Assembly: GCA_938044055.1 (NCBI GenBank)
Contig: CALIQO010000191.1
Location: 1 to 7,925, forward strand
Direction of reading: 5' to 3'
From: an uncultured Saprospiraceae bacterium
GTDB lineage: Bacteria; Bacteroidota; Bacteroidia; Chitinophagales; Saprospiraceae
Length of the DNA: 7,925 nt
Positions within the stretch are counted from its first letter, which is position 1. Every line of letters begins with the position of its first letter. Under the pieces are notes generated by a model. The model made no database searches, was not told where the DNA came from, and was given only the letters and a program-made list of their open reading frames with translations. The position numbers and the translations under genes were made by a program. Shown piece by piece: positions 6,794-7,925 of this stretch.

Positions 6794-6848
6794 AGATGTT
6801 CTATTAAGCCATAATAGGAAAAATCCATCAAGATGTACATCCAGTGTT

Positions 6849-7640
6849 TTATCTTATAGGTATCATGTTATGGGTTTTAAGCAATTGATTCGGTGTATAT
6901 CCAGTAAAGAATTTTACCTCTTGGATGTAATGACTCTGATCATAATATCCATATCTATGTAACAATTGAGACCAGGTTGATTCTGGATTAGCATACTTGT
7001 ATTCTAGGGAAGTTTTAAATCTCTTTAATCGTAAGAATTGCTTCAGCGAATGGCCGCTTAATTTTTTAAAATGCCTTTCTAAGGTTGATGCAGAAATAGG
7101 CAAACCATCTAGGATTTCTGAAACTGTTTCTCCGTCGCAAGTAGCTATCTCAGTAACCAGTTCGTGATCGTTGTTTTTATATAGGTGTTGTAAGAAAAAA
7201 TCATCTAGAATATCCGTAGGATTGTCATTGTTCTGCTTTCGTATATGTTCTATTAAATTATCCCACTTACACCCGAATAGGGTAGAAGGGGAAACGAATT
7301 GAGACCTCAGCATAGCAATTGAGTTATTTCCTACGAATGGCAATAGACTAGCAAGCGCTTTAGGTTTAAATTTTATAATAAGCATTTTTTCTACCGGAGA
7401 AGTATCTACCACTATTGTATGATCGATGTGGCCAAATACCGTTTCTGTGATGTGGTTTTGTCGCTCTCCTTGATAATTGATATTGTAATGTCCTTCTATT
7501 GCCACAGCGATTTCTGGAGAAATTCCTGGGAAAGCATGCAACCGAGAATGTTTAAATGAAGAATGTACATCAGCATTTAAAAACATGTAATGATCGATGT
7601 GTTCTCTTAAATATGAATTCTGTGGTATGGTCTTAATCAT
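6849..7640 (-). CDS. AraC-family transcriptional regulator
   Basis: The 263-residue protein ends in the AraC double helix-turn-helix domain (about 165-258). The first HTH is about 173-195 (VSEILDGLPISASTLERHFKKLSG region). The second is about 222-247, with the family signature GYYDQSHYIQEVKFFTGYTPNQLLK at 231-255. The N-terminal 110 residues (FPGISPEIAVAIEG, VEKMLIIKFKPKALASLLP) resemble the beta-rich ligand or dimerisation domain of Bacteroidota AraC regulators of the DUF6597 type; its ligand is unknown. There is no membrane segment or receiver domain, so it is a one-component cytoplasmic regulator. Start ATG 7640-7638 gives MIKTIPQNSYLREHI, a usual beginning for this group. It sits 87 bp upstream of the serine hydrolase-ABC operon in the same direction and is its likeliest regulator, perhaps together with itself. 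Confidence 0.92.
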   Translation of the reverse strand: MIKTIPQNSYLREHIDHYMFLNADVHSSFKHSRLHAFPGISPEIAVAIEGHYNINYQGERQNHITETVFGHIDHTIVVDTSPVEKMLIIKFKPKALASLLPFVGNNSIAMLRSQFVSPSTLFGCKWDNLIEHIRKQNNDNPTDILDDFFLQHLYKNNDHELVTEIATCDGETVSEILDGLPISASTLERHFKKLSGHSLKQFLRLKRFKTSLEYKYANPESTWSQLLHRYGYYDQSHYIQEVKFFTGYTPNQLLKTHNMIPIR

Positions 7641-7729
7641 AAAATTTTAAGTTCACACGTAAGGTAAGGTACAATGGACTTTCGCTATGTGTAATTTCAT
7701 ATATGACGAGAATTAACGATTAAGTGTTA

Positions 7730-7761
7730 CAGATTTAGTAGCAATTGTTGCGGGATAGCAA
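7730..7761 (-). promoter_or_regulatory. Candidate promoter of the AraC gene
   Basis: On the minus strand TAAATCTG at 7737-7730 matches TAnnTTTG except for one C. A TTG at 7761-7759 lies 21 nt upstream, a normal -33 spacing. The start point would be near 7724, giving a leader of about 84 nt. The TTG lies inside one copy of the TAGCAATTGT repeat, and the other copy lies next to the -7 box. The weaker alternative TACGTGTG at 7661-7654 is closer to the gene but has no properly spaced TTG. Confidence 0.3.
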
Positions 7762-7765
7762 TTGT
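7739..7765. repeat. Direct repeat TAGCAATTGT x2, 17-bp period (possible operator)
   Basis: TAGCAATTGT occurs at 7739-7748 and again, identical, at 7756-7765. The first is followed by TGCG and the second by GCG, so similarity extends to about 13 bases. Each copy contains the palindrome CAATTG. Two identical 10-mers this close are unlikely by chance. Tandem half-sites are the usual DNA target of AraC-family proteins, and the pair overlaps the candidate AraC promoter, so autoregulation is the leading inference. Confidence 0.5.
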
Positions 7766-7925
7766 GCGAAAGATATGGTAATAGAAAAGGAAAAGATCGG
7801 TTTTTTTTATGAGGGGTGGTGCATTCATTAGTTAAAAGAAAAAACGGGTTCAATCCATCTAGCGCCTCTTGAAAATGGAAGAGAGAATTGTGTTCCACTA
7901 AGAAGAATTTTGAATTTTTTTCTTG

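Larger units (their letters stand above)
7641..7925. other. Non-coding region upstream of the AraC gene
   Basis: These 285 bases hold no gene I can support on either strand. A 61-codon minus-strand frame (7713-7898) has no recognisable domain and crosses the repeat pair, so I treat it as chance. Visible elements are a direct repeat at 7739-7765, a candidate promoter at 7730-7761, a 10-bp palindrome TCATATATGA at 7697-7706 and a run of eight or more T at 7800-7808. The stretch near 7847-7857 superficially resembles a tRNA T-loop, but its stem does not pair. Any gene to the right lies beyond the edge. Confidence 0.6.

Noticed and set aside
7697..7706. Palindrome TCATATATGA
   Set aside because: A 10-bp AT-rich palindrome is expected by chance at this base composition and nothing else supports a site there.
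7845..7871. GGGTTCAATCC, resembling a tRNA T-loop or an attachment-site remnant
   Set aside because: The flanking bases do not form the T stem, there are no anticodon or D arms at the right distances, and no integrase is nearby.
7713..7898. 61-codon minus-strand frame upstream of the AraC gene
   Set aside because: No recognisable domain or ribosome site, and it crosses the direct repeat and candidate promoter; best read as non-coding.

Overview
The window looks like chromosomal DNA from a member of the Bacteroidota, probably a marine or soil Cytophagales- or Flavobacteriia-type organism; I cannot place it more finely. The reasons are AT-rich sequence, a secreted protease with a type IX secretion (T9SS) C-terminal sorting domain, a TonB C-terminal-domain protein of the Bacteroidota type, short lipoprotein signals, weak Shine-Dalgarno sequences, and -7 boxes matching the Bacteroidota consensus TAnnTTTG in front of two transcription units. 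All eight complete genes and one partial gene lie on the minus strand, so the window is best read from right to left.

From right to left: (1) 7641-7925 is a non-coding leader with a 17-bp-spaced direct repeat (TAGCAATTGT twice) overlapping a candidate promoter. (2) 6849-7640 is an AraC-family regulator. (3) 3888-6761 is an apparent operon of a lipoprotein serine hydrolase (class C beta-lactamase / DD-peptidase fold), an ABC ATPase of the BcrA/lantibiotic-immunity type, and its six-helix ABC-2 permease; the genes overlap by 4 and 20 nt. (4) 2502-3765 holds a periplasmic TonB-C-terminal-domain protein and a small alpha/beta hydrolase overlapping by 20 nt, behind a consensus -7 box. (5) 1-2371 holds a small lipoprotein, a secreted M64 metallopeptidase and the N-terminal two thirds of a type II haloacid-dehalogenase-like HAD hydrolase, which runs off the left edge.

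The most coherent functional reading is of unit 3 with its neighbouring regulator: a surface or periplasmic serine hydrolase co-translated with a BcrAB-like exporter suggests defence against, or handling of, a peptide or cell-wall-active compound. That is inference from gene order and family membership only. In unit 5 the lipoprotein may be a stand-alone version of the beta-sandwich domain that precedes the catalytic domain in many Bacteroidota M64 peptidases. This is a testable but unproven idea. I see no RNA gene, CRISPR array, insertion sequence or attachment site. No unmistakably new system is visible; the items below are leads of modest strength.
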